Assembly: GCA_012064415.1 (NCBI GenBank)
Contig: SSNU01000083.1
Coordinates: 190,672 to 237,779, forward strand
Reading direction: 5' to 3'
Source: Gyrodactylus bullatarudis
Taxonomy: Eukaryota > Platyhelminthes > Monogenea > Gyrodactylidea > Gyrodactylidae
DNA length: 47,108 nucleotides
Shown: piece after piece, positions 30,958 through 42,174 of the stretch
Position numbering within the stretch: position 1 is the first letter of the stretch
Layout: each line of letters starts with the position of its first letter
Made by a program: the position numbers and the translations under genes
The notes under the pieces: generated by a model
Told to the model about the DNA's origin: nothing
The model's database searches: none
What the model saw: only the letters and a program-made list of their open reading frames with translations

Positions 30958-33834
30958 TCAATCAGATGATTCATATTTTGAAAAAATCAAATTATAAAAA
31001 GATAATAAGTAATTTGGGTCATATTTAGAATTTCTCAGATAATAATTATTATTAGATAGAGAATAAGACTCCGAGAATTTTTTGACTAATAAGGCATATC
31101 TCCGGACCCAAAGAGGGTTAAGACCTGAGACCGAGATTAATGCATTAAACGATTCGATATTAGGGAATAAAGAATGTAATAACCTATATTGAACTCGTTC
31201 AATGGTTAGGCACTGAGCGTTATTTAAATTCGGTAAAAGAGGGAAAATATAGTCAAAAAGTGGAAAAACCAGTGATTTGTAAGCTTTTAGTCCTAAATCA
31301 CTGGATTTAGAGAATTTCTTAATATAATAAATAATGGTATTAATTCTAGGGAGATTAATAAGTGGATTTAATTTTAAACTAGACGATATACTGAAACCTA
31401 GGTCCAAAGTTAAGGAGACAATTTCTCCAGGAAGTAGAAGCAATTCCAAGAGGGTTGCAGGGAGACCAGATGGGAGCATTATTTTGCATTTATCTCTATT
31501 AATATAGAGCCCCGTCGTCTCAAGGGAATCTTTAAGAAGCGAGAAAGTATGATTTATTTTAATAATGTCCAAAGCATTATTTATTCTAAAGATGATCATC
31601 AGCATATTTTAAAAGGACACCCTCAATATCCTTAGGAAGCTGAATGTCAGCGAAGCAAATATTAAAAAGAAGAGGTCCAATAGTGGAACCCTGGGGAATT
31701 TATCTTGGCAAGATTACCATTAGTGGCGTTGAAGGAAACATATTGCATCCTTTTGGATAAAAAATACTTAGTGAGGTTTATTATGAAAGGGTTTATGTTT
31801 AATTTGATTAGTTTTTTTTAATATACGAAAATTTTAGTCTATCAAAAGCCTTGGAAATATCAAGGTAATGGATTAGTAAATAAGACTTTGATTTCAATAG
31901 GGGGAGGGAATAATTGAGACAACTGAGCAGATTACTTGAGGTATTTCTGCCCTATAGAAAACCATGCTGAGAACAATCCAGGAAAGGCGTTGGTAAGGAG
32001 GACTTGATTTCGGAAGTTAAAAATCGGTCAATAATAGAAAGGAAAATATTTAAAGATGAGATAGAACGGAGATGGGAAAAATCAGAATTTTTTTTAACTT
32101 TTGGGATTGGAATGTTTTTACTATAAGCCAGTCGTCGGGAATGAAACAATTACTAATTAAATAATTACATAAATTAATTAGAAAGTTATTTAGAATTTAT
32201 TAGAAAGAGAATTTAAAAGATTCAACGAATTAAATTTGGAATCAATTCTATTTTTACAAGAGTTAATAATGTTTTAAAGTCTGCAATAGAAAAACAGGAG
32301 GGATGGAATAAGTCGGAAGATCGCTGAATAATTCAGCATCCCCAAATGAGTTTTCGAAATGAAGGTTAATCTCATTGCAAAAGTCTTAGTCCGAGAGCGA
32401 GGTAAAATTTGAAATGGAAGAGGACTTATTGATGTTGAGAAGTTTTCTGAACTTAGACCGACCCCTTTGAGGATTAGATCTAAGATCAGCAATCACGGTT
32501 TCTTCGAACGCCTCGAGGGCAACAAAATCAATATTTGTTGAGGATTGGAAGAACTTATGAGAGTTCTTCGTAATATGAGTAGATTCATTTAGAATCGAAT
32601 AAAATAAATCACAATTAAAGGAATCATTAGTAAAAATAATAGAAGAAAATGTCTGAATAAGATCCTTAAACTTCATATAGTCAACAGTTTTCTTTTCTTT
32701 GAAATAAAATTGAGAATGATTTGAGAAAGAGGGATTAAAGAAAATAATATGATGGTCCGAAAAGGGAACAGCACTAGGATATGAATTATGGAAAACATTA
32801 GAAAAAATGAGATCCAGAATATTAGTGTTACGAGTGGGTTTGGATACAATTTGATGGAGTTTATAATGATTTAACAGATTATCAAAGGTGGGAAGGATTC
32901 ACAGGGTGAGATTTTAATCACAGGGAAAATTAAAATCACCAAGTATAGATAAATTAATTTTAGAGTTAGCTACTAACGAGTAGATATGATTTGAAATAAT
33001 ATCATCAGGAACATAATATTTACTGGATATAGGGGGGCGATATAATAAAAAGAAATTTAACTGATCGTTATTAATGATTAATGAAACATGAATGTATTGA
33101 AAAGGCAATGAATTTACAACGTAAGAGATAATTTTAATAGAGGAATGAATATAAATACCCACACCGCCACCACTAGCATCAGGTCTATCAGCCCTAAGGA
33201 GAGAATAGCCAGGAATATTTATGGTAGAATCAGAAATTACAGGTTTCAACCAGGTTACAGTAATAAAAAAGAGAGAGGGTCTGAACTTATTAATGATCAT
33301 TTTAATGTTTAAAAAAGTACTTTTAGATAGAAGAGAACGAGAATTAAGAAGGAAATAACCAAAATGATTAACGAAATAACTCGTCAGACTTACTAGTACT
33401 ACTACTTCATTGGATACGCTAGGACAGGATCCATTTTTCACACTATCCCTAGGCGGGGTAAGACTGTAGTTGGATATGATAGGGAGCTGAGAATCGAGGT
33501 CAATATTAGATTTGTCATGACCGGATCCATGTTTCATACAGTCAACTGGAGGAGATCGGATATAGCCAGACATGGAATTTTCAGGGATGGCAACAGTCAA
33601 ATGAGCATGAATTTTCTTCTTTGGGTCTGAACCTGTTACTTCGACGGAGGAATTAGACATCGAGAGATTAGCTCTCTTATTATTCAATGGACTTGTTCCA
33701 TAAATATCCTTCTCCATTTGAGAGGAACTGTTGGGATTGATAAGAGTATCTTGAGAGTTCACTATGAGTTCTCTGTTGTTCTTGTAGAAGAAGAACTTCG
33801 AGCATGGAATTCTTTTAACAATTTGTGTTAACAT
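30958..33834 (-). pseudogene. LINE family B (CR1/Jockey-like): endonuclease and reverse transcriptase
   Basis: ATG 33834 starts a 306-codon frame ending in the apurinic-type endonuclease: LLNSRSLLSK, a degenerate ITVTWLKP (normally ETWL), GYSLLRADRPDASGGGVGIY and ILGDFNFP. After the stop at 32914 the polyprotein continues in other frames: 32676-32386 (linker), 32149-31952 with IPIPKVKKNSDFSHLRSISS and QHGF, then PQGSTIGPLLFN and KYADDHL at about 31700-31590, with the YADD box intact at 31595-31606. A frameshift just after YADD leads to the thumb, 31605-30958. Endonuclease and RT are both recognisable but at least four lesions separate them. The family differs from LINE A in sequence. A 5' fragment of the same family lies at 21.7-22.5 kb. 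Confidence 0.87.
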
Positions 33835-33839
33835 TTTTT

Positions 33840-34745
33840 TGGGAATAATAGAGACCCAAATGCTAGAATATTAGTTGAACTTCAACTATTGAAGAGCTTC
33901 TGGTAAAATACAGATTAAAGATAGAGAATATTGTTGCTCTCCCAAAATTAGTTTTATACTCAATCGAATAATAAAGATAAATGGTCATGCGAGGTATCAT
34001 CGGATAGAGGAATAAATTTTACATTGTTTCCCCTATTAAAATTTTAGATTTTATCAAAATAAAATAACCTGTTGAAGGATAAAAACAAAAAAAGTGCAAG
34101 GGATTTTACGCTAATTTTTCATCATTTTTCAACTTCAAGACCGATTAAAGATATTATCATAACTAACTTAAAAATATGACTTTAAACTCAGATTTAAGAT
34201 TTTTAGGTCATAATTTATGACTTAAACAATAATAATAAGATAAGTATGAGCTACTTATAAGTAGAAACATACAAATTTATTCAATTATAATATCATTTAC
34301 GATTCGGGGTCCAACAAAATAGGTGGAATCGATTTGATTGATCGAAATTTAACATACACATGGAACATTTTAAACCAATAGGATTCAAACATGGCAAATT
34401 CTTTGTTAATTTCTTGATTTTGATTGAGTTTTTATCCTTTTAATCCCTAATTTTCAAAATTCAATAATATAACCTATAAAATATGACTCTAATGACCTTA
34501 AAACAAAAATATGCAAATTTATGACTTTATAACTTTGATCTGGATCATGAAAAATTATTTTTGATATCATTTTCTTGATCATTGGGAAAAACAGTCCTAT
34601 AGAAAAAAATATACTTTTTATGACTTTTTTGAGGCCCTAATCATAACATAATAAAAAAACCTTCAAGCGCTTAGAGATAGTTATTAAAGGTTTAAGAGTT
34701 TTCGAAAATTGGTCTGTATATTAGTTTGATTGATTTTGTAGTATT
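33840..34745. other. Non-coding AT-rich stretch
   Basis: No gene, tRNA or repeat partner was recognised over 900 bp. The proximal part (33840-34020) may include the LINE-B 5' UTR. Confidence 0.4.
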
Positions 34746-34749
34746 TTTG

Positions 34750-35055
34750 TTCTTTCAAAAAAATTCTGAGCAGTGTTATTCACATAAAAGTACCGGCATT
34801 CAAATGGATGTTTGAGTCGCATATCAATAATCACTGCATTAGAGGATTCAGCAACATTCGAAGTTAATTGACCAAAATAAACATTTTTAAAGGCATTTTC
34901 TGCCCAAATCTAATGCGGAATTTCGTCCAAATAGTCAGGTACCCATCGATTGCATGAGCTGATTAAATTGACTTTGATCTGGTTCTCTGGCAACCTTTAT
35001 AAGACCTTTTCTCTGTCTGATAGAATTACTAACTCATCATGGACTCCAAGGTCGA
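34750..35055 (-). pseudogene. MULE relic 3: central transposase fragment
   Basis: On the minus strand from about 35050: VHDELVILSDREKVL, resembling the SDREKGLI block with the second catalytic Asp, then across frameshifts a VPDYLDEIP segment and NVYFGQLTSNVAESSNAVII followed by DMRLKHP. The TSN-x-x-E-x-x-N pattern is characteristic of MULE transposases just after the catalytic core. No N-terminus, SWIM finger or TIR is present. It is the third MULE trace in the window. Confidence 0.72.
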
Positions 35056-35540
35056 AACTTTTTTTCCAAAGGTAAATATTTAGTAAAACACGTTGTTGCT
35101 TTTAGATATGATAATTATAATTATGAATACTAAGGTAAGCCGTTTTTAAGGGAATCAAATCAAGTGACCACTTTATATACTGATAGACATAAGAGAAGTA
35201 TCCAGTTGGAATGCAGTGCAAACAGAAGAAAAATTCCTTCCAGTAGCATTCCTGATAATGAAAGAAAAAATTTAATGATAAATAAAATATTTAGATTTTC
35301 AAAAAGTTTAAAAAATGATAGATAGATTTAATATTTTATAAGAGATTTGTCTAATAAATTTTAACGATTTCAGGATGGGCAAAAGTGTAAGATTTGACCA
35401 ATATGACTATATATTTTTACTATATATTTGGCATGTAAGAGGCTGAAGAGTATGCCTGAAATAAAGCGCGTATTCCTCAAAAATTTTCTCGACATCCTTT
35501 CTTATTTATTGAAATTGATAAAGTTTTTTCTCTATTCCAG

Positions 35541-35795
35541 GAAAACTCTTCTCAGAATCTAGGGAATCCTTTTGATGAATTCATGAATTTTTTGAAAGAA
35601 AGAGATTTTAGAAAATTGAATGAAAGCGATGTTTTCTATGATGCTTATCTTGAAGCGAATGATGATGAAAAGTACGACTTGAAAAAGTATGGCCTCTTAT
35701 TACCAATTTTCATTAGGAAATTAGAGTTAGTTGAATTTTTTGTTCTGTATGCTTCTGCTTCAAATTTACATCAAATATTCAGAAAACACGAATAA
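35541..35795 (+). CDS. Small ORF C of an undescribed motif family (probable exon)
   Basis: Open from a likely splice acceptor (TTTTTTCTCTATTCCAG, ending 35540) with an internal ATG at 35583. The product, ENSSQNLGNPFDEFMNFLKE and onward, contains EANDDEKYDLKKYGLLLP, which aligns with ILTENEWYEIKKQGYILP of ORF A and CITDDEYNEIIKYGYLKL of ORF B. The last 25 residues (FIRKLELVEFFVLYASA and on) do not match and may be intron or UTR. Together A, B and C suggest a domain of about 60-80 residues found in genes of this genome. Function unknown. Confidence 0.45.
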   Translation, partial: ENSSQNLGNPFDEFMNFLKERDFRKLNESDVFYDAYLEANDDEKYDLKKYGLLLPIFIRKLELVEFFVLYASASNLHQIFRKHE

Positions 35796-35799
35796 ATTT

Positions 35800-36815
35800 T
35801 TACGAATCACAAAGTTCATCTATTCATCATCCTTATCAAAAAAATTTTAAGGACTATCAAGTCTTTTATCTTCAAGACAATATTAATTTTATTTAATTGT
35901 TAGATCAATATGCGGAAAAAGAAAAATTAATAAAAAGAGTATAGAAAAACATAAGGATGATAATAGTAAGCAAAATAATATAAATTTTAAAAAATCCATT
36001 CGTTGATAACTTATCAATGATAAGTGATGTTTTCTGTCAGACCTTGTCTCAATTCCATTAGAGAGTAAAATAAAATTTTGGCAGATGTAGATGTGTTTTG
36101 TCCTCTTTTGAATTCTCTTATCTAATTGAAACAGTATAATTTAATCTTAATCTCAGTTATACGTTTAACATAGTGATGGTTAATCATACAATAAGTAATA
36201 AAAAATGAAAAATTTATCGATAGATTCATTCGTTCTGCTTATAAATGATATGTTCATTTAAAGTGGTTAAAAAAATGTTACCATTCAAATTTAGCAATTG
36301 TTCGGTTATTATAAGTCATCAATAACTAATTATAGAAAAAAATTTATACCAAATTGTAGATAATTACTACTCGTGTGTTCCAGAATTCATATATCACTGT
36401 GTAACACTAAAAAATCGAATCAGCTGAAATTTACGTATCATGTTCAGTTTTTTTTTCTCAGAAATTTTTGCGGCCACAAGTGGCCATTAAAGTTTTTTCT
36501 GATTAATTTTTTTGAATGTATAAAGTAAAATATTGTAGTTCTGAATTCTCGATTCTTATGCAAACTTTTACTGAATAAGTGCTCAAAATGCGGCTTTTCG
36601 AAGTAAAATTGAGTGAGAAAATTAAAACTAGTAAAATTTTATACTAGTTTACCTGCCTTTTCGAGTTGATTAAGAATACGTAAATTCCAGTTTGGTAGAT
36701 AATTCATGTGGAAAGTTATGAGCTCTTGAAGTTTCGCATATATCACCAAAGGTGATAGGCATACACACGCACAATATTACCACTTATTTACACTGTGATG
36801 GTTAACATTAACACA
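35800..36815. other. Non-coding AT-rich stretch
   Basis: No gene was recognised. A small perfect inverted repeat, GGCCACAAGTGGCC, lies at 36472-36485. A TCACCAAAGGTGA palindrome lies at 36742-36754, shortly before the Penelope relic. Confidence 0.4.
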
Positions 36816-36819
36816 ATGT

Positions 36820-37792
36820 TCGGCAGAATACGCAAAGGAAGAGAGATTTAAACTGAAATCGCTTTTGATGAGGGATGGTTACCCGGAGGCTTTCATTGAC
36901 AAACATGCCAATGCTAAACCCAATCACAACGAAGCGGATGATGAAGACGATGAACTCATTTACTTAAAACTACCTTTCAAAGGTGACACATCCATTGAGT
37001 AACAAACTGACTCAAATCACGAAACAGACGTTCCCAGGCAGAAAACTTCGAATCATTCAGAGAACGACCAAATTCTAAATGGACATAACAAAGATCCCAT
37101 TCCAAAGCTCAAGAAGAAAGGAGTGATCTATCTTTTCACTTGTCCATGTGGTTCAAAGTATGTCGGGCAAACTACGAGAACACTAGGTAAAAGAGTCAAG
37201 GAGCATCTAAGGCCATAGCACAACAGTGCTGTACAGATTCACCTACAAGAAACAGGACACAAGGCGGACTAAGGAAATTTTACAATTCTCTACCAAGTCT
37301 ATCAGAGTCTCAACAGCCGTGCAAGGGAAAATGATTTATCGAGTGCAGAGACACACTATATCAAAATTGAAACCGGATTTATATGTACAGAAAGTAATCG
37401 CTTCCAACCTTGGTATCAGAGGCCGGGAAAGGTTCACAAAACAAAGGCAATTAGCGAAAAAAGAGAAAATACTAAACACCACAATCCTACTCCCTCCCAG
37501 ATTTAGCTCAACACAATGCACAAGTGAAAATCAAAATGAAAATCCAGAGAAGTTGGCTGTAGCCAATAATCACCAATCACAACATCCAATGATCGAAAAA
37601 GATTCTTTTCTCAACCGGAAATGCAAGCCTCTACTCCCACTCGAAAACGGAACGCATCGACATCACCCCAACAACCCAAAGCGAGGAGAAAACCGGGGAC
37701 GAAGGCAGCAACGGGTACACAGCAAATCCACAAATTCTTCACAGCAAACAAACAGTGAAGAAACCGATCCCATTGATCAAAAACACGAATAG
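36820..37792 (+). pseudogene. Penelope 3' half (PLE-3): RT thumb, GIY-YIG, C-terminus
   Basis: Opens with SAEYAKEERFKLKSLLMRDG, then YPEAFIDKHANA and YLKLPFKGDTSI, the post-RT region of Penelope elements, then a stop at about 37000. The frame resumes with KLKKKGVIYLFTCPCGSKYV and GQTTRTLGKRVKEHLRP: a GIY-YIG nuclease with its YVG and Arg residues. A TAG follows at about 37216. The C-terminal part changes frame, ending as KLKPDLYVQKVIASNLGIRG in a frame open from 37226 to 37792. The basic, Gln/Asn-rich tail after about 37450 may be out of frame. RT core and N-terminus are missing, as in a 5'-truncated insertion. Confidence 0.87.
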
Positions 37793-37797
37793 AATCG

Positions 37798-37916
37798 CCT
37801 ATTGGTCCGAAACAAATGAATAATTGCTATTGGTCAAGACAGCCCCTTTCATGTTCTTGTAATATATATATATAAATGCTCAAGTCGGTGTAAGGTCTGA
37901 AGAGAGCCGACGAAAA
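37798..37916 (+). promoter_or_regulatory. Promoter-like sequence at the PLE-3 3' end (pseudo-LTR)
   Basis: Two inverted CCAAT boxes (CTATTGGTCCG at 37799 and CTATTGGTCAAG at 37828) precede a TATA-like run at 37862-37876 by usual metazoan distances. The likely start region then carries CTGAAGA (37897-37903) and GAAA (37912-37915). A promoter at the 3' end fits a Penelope pseudo-LTR able to drive a following tandem copy. Confidence 0.5.
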
Positions 37917-38327
37917 TAAAAGCCTTTATTTACCTAACCTCTTTCGTCGTTCTAACTACCAGCATGACCATTAGTCAGCGCCCCCAAAATAAGTTCAGTG
38001 TATACACTGTACGAGTTTCAACTTTGAACCTAACATATCTATTGATATGAATCAGCAACTAAAAATGGGGTTAAACTGTTAGTTATTAAGGAAACAAAAT
38101 ACATCTTCCAGATATAACTTGAAAATTTTATTCTCATCGAGGAAACTTTGAGAAAGAGTCCACGTGGACATTGCTACCTGGATCTTGAAGGGGGTAGCCC
38201 ACTGTACACTGGATAGGAGTTGAAGATTATTAGCTTTAGCTAACGTCTCATTAATTTCAGTTTCTTTTTCCGTCTTATTTTGTGTAGAGCAATGGGTGCG
38301 AGTTCCAACATCTAGATTCAGAATTCT

Positions 38328-38904
38328 TCAGATTTTCGCAATCTGCTTGCTTTTGATGCGGATATCACCTATGAATCTTAATTCATTTGCGAACTCCTTG
38401 TGGACACATAGATATGGTTTGAGCTTAGTGACTAAATGGCTCTCAGCGCAGCTCAGATTTTGCTTGTCTGCTTGATTCCGTTGTATTGACCTGGTATAGG
38501 ATTTTGAAGATCGACGCATCCGCGAAGTGACCTGTTGCCTCTGGATGGTGTCGAACTACACTGTAATCTTTTGGTCTGAAGTGTTCTCTTACTTTCTCTC
38601 CAAGTGATCGAGTCGTTTGTCCAAGATATGAAGATCCACATGAGCATTTGAAGTGGTAAATAACTTTCAGCTTCTTCCTCTCCTCCTGTACGAATTCAGC
38701 TGAGACTAACTGATCAATGCTCAGAAAGGCATTGCTCACCCCACTATTTTTTGTTTTTATAGGCGAAAAACTATGGAAAGGCAAAGGTAGGGGTTGCTGT
38801 CTTTCGATGAATCCTCGTAATTGCTCTCGGACCATCTCGTGAATTTCAAGATCAAGAAAACTCAGCTTCCCTTCAATCTCTTTAAAATATATTAGAAGGA
38901 TCAT
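38328..38904 (-). pseudogene. Penelope 3' half (PLE-4): GIY-YIG and C-terminus, convergent to PLE-3
   Basis: From ATG 38904: EIEGKLSFLDLEIHEMV, a trace of the LPFLD block at the end of RT, then after an internal deletion KLKVIYHFKCSCGSSYLGQT and TRSLGEKVREHFRP, a complete GIY-YIG motif, then HHPEATGHFADASIFKILYQ. A frameshift near 38455 leads to AESHLVTKLKPYLCVHKEFA and the end at 38328. It shares this architecture with PLE-3 on the opposite strand but the two are different in sequence. The RT is essentially deleted while GIY-YIG is preserved. A promoter-like sequence lies just upstream at 39004-39050. Confidence 0.87.
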
Positions 38905-39003
38905 TTATTAGAACTAATTTCTCAAATTATATTTATTTGTTTTATCTTACAGGTGAAAGTCCTGTAAAGTGAGAAGAAATAAATAAGTATCCAACTCTAC
39001 CCC

Positions 39004-39050
39004 GTTTATATAGGGCACTCGAATATCATTGGTTCCCTGAAAGGACCAAT
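39004..39050 (-). promoter_or_regulatory. CCAAT/TATA promoter-like sequence upstream of PLE-4
   Basis: Read on the minus strand: CTGATTGGTCC, then GGAACCAATGATATTCGAGT, then CTATATAAACGGGGTAGAG. That is an inverted and a direct CCAAT box, the shared ATATTCGAGT segment and a good TATA box (39011-39004). It sits about 100 bp before the PLE-4 ATG. The CCAATGATATTCGAGT core also occurs at 19318-19334 and 43811-43830. Confidence 0.55.
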
Positions 39051-39102
39051 CAGAATCGAGGATTGCTCATGGGGAAACATGGATGTTATTTTTTATCCTT
39101 CT

Positions 39103-39239
39103 CTACAATATTGCATAAAAACGCTTAAGAAACGAGTTTTTCTTATATTTGCGTTCAAGTATCATGCTTANCTACAATATTGCATAAAAACGCTTAAGAA
39201 ACGAGTTTTTCTTATATTTGCGTTCAAGTATCATGCTTA
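39103..39239. repeat. 68-bp direct duplication around a single N (likely assembly join)
   Basis: 39103-39170 and 39172-39239 are the same 68 bp, separated only by the N at 39171. The simplest reading is an overlap between two contigs that was not merged. The true sequence probably has one copy. Confidence 0.93.
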
Positions 39240-39375
39240 TTTTCGATTTTGCAATTAAAATTCAATCTGTAAACCTCAATCTGACAAAAAGTCATGATTC
39301 ATTCTTTCACAATATGTCTAGTGTAGACTTTAACATGGACATTGATGCCCCATCTACACTGTCATGTAATAGGTA

Positions 39376-39382
<7 letters not shown>

Positions 39383-39406
<24 letters not shown>
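39383..39406. repeat. (TA)n microsatellite
   Basis: About 12 TA dinucleotides in a row, just after a short open segment (ATG at 39318) that ends at a potential splice donor (AATAG|GTAATA). Confidence 0.9.
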
Positions 39407-39781
39407 AACACATAATGCATCTTGTTAATATGTTTTTTTTTTCATTTTCTTTCTTTGGTTGATAAAGAGTTGGTACATATATGATAACTAGGGTGGTCAA
39501 AATGCTATTTTTGCTATTTTTAATATGTTGTTAGGATTTGAATTTTAACAACAATCCTTCTACTCCCAAGTTCGTAGGCCTTTTGGTTGTTGAGATAATT
39601 TTGCTTTTTTTTGCTACAAGTTATCAAGGGCTATATTTTTGCTACAATCCTGCTATTTTTTTGCTTTTTTCACCTTGAATCTTTGTTGGCAAAAAGGATT
39701 GTTACTTTTAAATTCTTATTGGCTTTCAAAGTTTTACGCTTATTTATACATGTTAATTGAATTCTCGCATCATTTATTGAA

Positions 39782-40130
39782 ATGTCTATTCCAAGAAACG
39801 TGGTTAAAATTCTCTCTCAATATGGTGATACATTCAAGATCGATAGGACTCAAAATGGTTTCATTCATTGCAAAATCTGTCCAGCACATTTCAAAGCTAC
39901 AAAGAAGGATTGTATTTACAAAAATGTTGAAAGACTAAAGCACAAGGACGCGTAGTAAAAATCATTTTCCTATCGCCATTTCAAAATTAAATCATTTCAA
40001 AATTAAAGGTTTTTTGAAAGCAGGAATTCCTCTACATAAACTTGATAATCCTGCTATCAAGAACATGTTCGAGGATCTTAGATGTAATTCTTGCTCAGCT
40101 ACATCTGCTAGAGGCTACTATCAAAGTAAG
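39782..40130 (+). pseudogene. hAT-like N-terminal exon: BED-type finger and linker
   Basis: ATG 39782 opens 57 codons: VVKILSQYGDTFKIDRTQNG, then FIHCKICPAHFKATKKDCIY and NVERLKHKD. The C-x-x-C and H residues fit a BED-type zinc finger. After a stop at 39953 and frameshifts, about 40000-40130 reads IKGFLKAGIPLHKLDNPAIK followed by NMFEDL, resembling the AGIPL-KL-NP segment found after the BED finger in hAT transposases and CGGBP1-like proteins. It ends at a splice donor (CAAA|GTAAGT) at about 40127. No downstream catalytic exon was recognised. Confidence 0.6.
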
Positions 40131-40139
40131 TTTTTTCTC

Positions 40140-40600
40140 TTCGAAGAGCTAGGTAGTTTATCAAATTGTTTTTACATCGATTAAATATAGCTAGATTTTT
40201 TACATGTCCTTTAATTCTGTAGCGTTCTCTAAGTCTAGAGACTCTCTGGGGCCTCAGGGATTTTTTAATAAGTATGAGACTTTTAATATCTCTTCGAATT
40301 CTGATAGATTCTGGGGCTTTACCAAGTTGTTTTCTGTACTGGACAGATAGTTTATTTCGAAAAGTTTTAGCGACTTTCTGAAACTTCTTGAATCATTCAG
40401 TTTTTTCCGGGTTCCAACATCCTGAGCAGAATTCGACAACAGTTCGGGCCACCATTTTGTATAATAATACCATCATAAAGTCATTTTTGATACATTTGTG
40501 TATGTGTACACATCTGCTGATAAAAGACCTGTAGATTTCTTTATAATGCTTTGTAATTATTATATTTAACTCCTAAATCACGAACCGTGAATTTGGGGTT
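40140..40600. other. No recognised gene
   Basis: AT-rich, with no coding signature in either strand that matches a family seen here. Short TCTAGAGACTCTCTGGGGCC-type sequence at 40234-40253 is unexplained. Confidence 0.35.
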
Positions 40601-42174
40601 TTTTATTTTATCATTTATACATATATTATTGTTGATAGGAGTTGTTGTGAAAGGAGTCATGTAGAATGGTTACTTTCATTTATGCTAAGCCCCAGAGTTA
40701 ATAGATCATTAGTAAGGGATTTTAATGATCAGTTTATAAGATTTATATCGATAACATCATCAAAACTGAAGACTATTTTCATATCATTAGCATACTTAAA
40801 TATCTTAGCTCCTTCAACATTTATTTTTGTAAAAACAATATTAAATAGTAGAGGGTCTACTCTAGAGCCTTGTGGAACTCCTGAAGTGATAAATTTAGGC
40901 AATGAATCATTGTTTTCATAAGAAAAAAATTGCCTGCGGTTAGTAAGGTATTGTATTAACATATTAAGAAGATATAAGCATATGCCATATTCATGACATA
41001 TTTCAATGATTTTATGAATATAAATCTTGTCGAAAGCTTTAGGTAAATCAATGTAGATGACAATGGATTTCTTTTTTTCTTTCTCGAGAAGTGAGACATA
41101 GTTAAGAAAATCAAAGATGTTTGTTTCGCATGATTTTCCTTTACAAAAACCATGTTGATTAGGGTCAATTTTATTTAAATTAATTATGTTGAGAATCTTG
41201 ACAAATAGAATTGAGTCAATAATATTCATAAGAGTATTTTGTAATGTTATAGGTCTAAATTCATTACTATTGGGTTTAGGTATAGTAATAACTTTCGCCA
41301 TTAGTATGTAATCAGGAATTTCATAGGAAAAAAATAAGGTTTGAAAAATTTTATGAATAATATGAATAAAATTTACATGACTACTTATAAGTATATTCAT
41401 GATAATTTTGTAAAAAATCTTTAGTGTTTTTCTTTCTTGATTTTTTCAGTAATTTATTAAATTTCGTGTTATGATAATGATGGCAGCATTCATTGTGAAT
41501 AAATAGTTCAAAATTATTGGAATATAGTTGGTTAAACACGGACATGAAAGTTTGTTGCAGAAATTCAGATGTTATATTTTCATTTTTCTTTTTTGATAAA
41601 TCATTATCTCTTTTGTTTGAGAACTTGAAATATATATTCAGATAAAAATATCCTTGTTTAGGCTTTGTTTTGATGTGCTCTATGATTTCTTTCTCAACTC
41701 TATCGTATTCTTGCTTATACAATAATTCGATTTGTTTTTGTGTGTTCATTGTTAGTTCAGAAGATCTAGCAAGTGATAGGCATTTTTTGAGTTTATTTCT
41801 TAATGTTATATTGGTTCTATAGACTATTAGGTCAAAATTCATTTTCTCTTTGATCGTTGTAGCTAATGAGTAGATGTATGAATAATACTGAAGAAAGTTA
41901 TCTGCAGTTAGAAGGTTTTCATTAATGTTTGTCACAGCTTTTATCGTATTAAAATCCGTGAATACAAAGTATTTACCTATTTCCTTCACATCTTTTAAGA
42001 TTTCAATGTTTGGAAAAGTTATCATGGCATACACTCAATAATGGTGTTTAGTTGGAAATATTTTTTGAACAAAGTTTATTAATGAATTTTGTTCAGTTAA
42101 AATGCAATCAAGGATATTGTTTTGTCTGGTTGGAGTATATATTCTTTGATGAAATCCTAAGCAATAGAGGTATG
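40600..42174 (-). pseudogene. LINE family A, third copy (reverse transcriptase)
   Basis: About 90% similar by eye to the palindrome copies but extends further 3'. From 42034 the minus strand encodes the pre-RT linker (FTDFNTIKAVTNINENLLTA), then from 41400 the RT: KPNSNEFRPITL, QHGFCKGKSCETN, YIDLPKAFDKI, FITSGVPQGSRVDPLLFNIV and FKYANDMKIVF. The catalytic YADD box is YAND, so the enzyme is inactive. Frameshifts lie near 41390. The 5' end is cut at 42174, exactly where the inverted-repeat mini-element begins; homology to 1152-1223 stops there. Confidence 0.9.

Noticed and set aside
37884..37916. Hammerhead ribozyme at the PLE-3 end
   Set aside because: GTC, CTGAAGA and GAAA occur in the right order and Penelope pseudo-LTRs often contain hammerheads, but the stretches that should form stems I, II and III do not pair convincingly. 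At best a decayed relic.
40254..40439. 61-codon minus-strand ORF
   Set aside because: Low complexity, no motif, no homologue among the other features.
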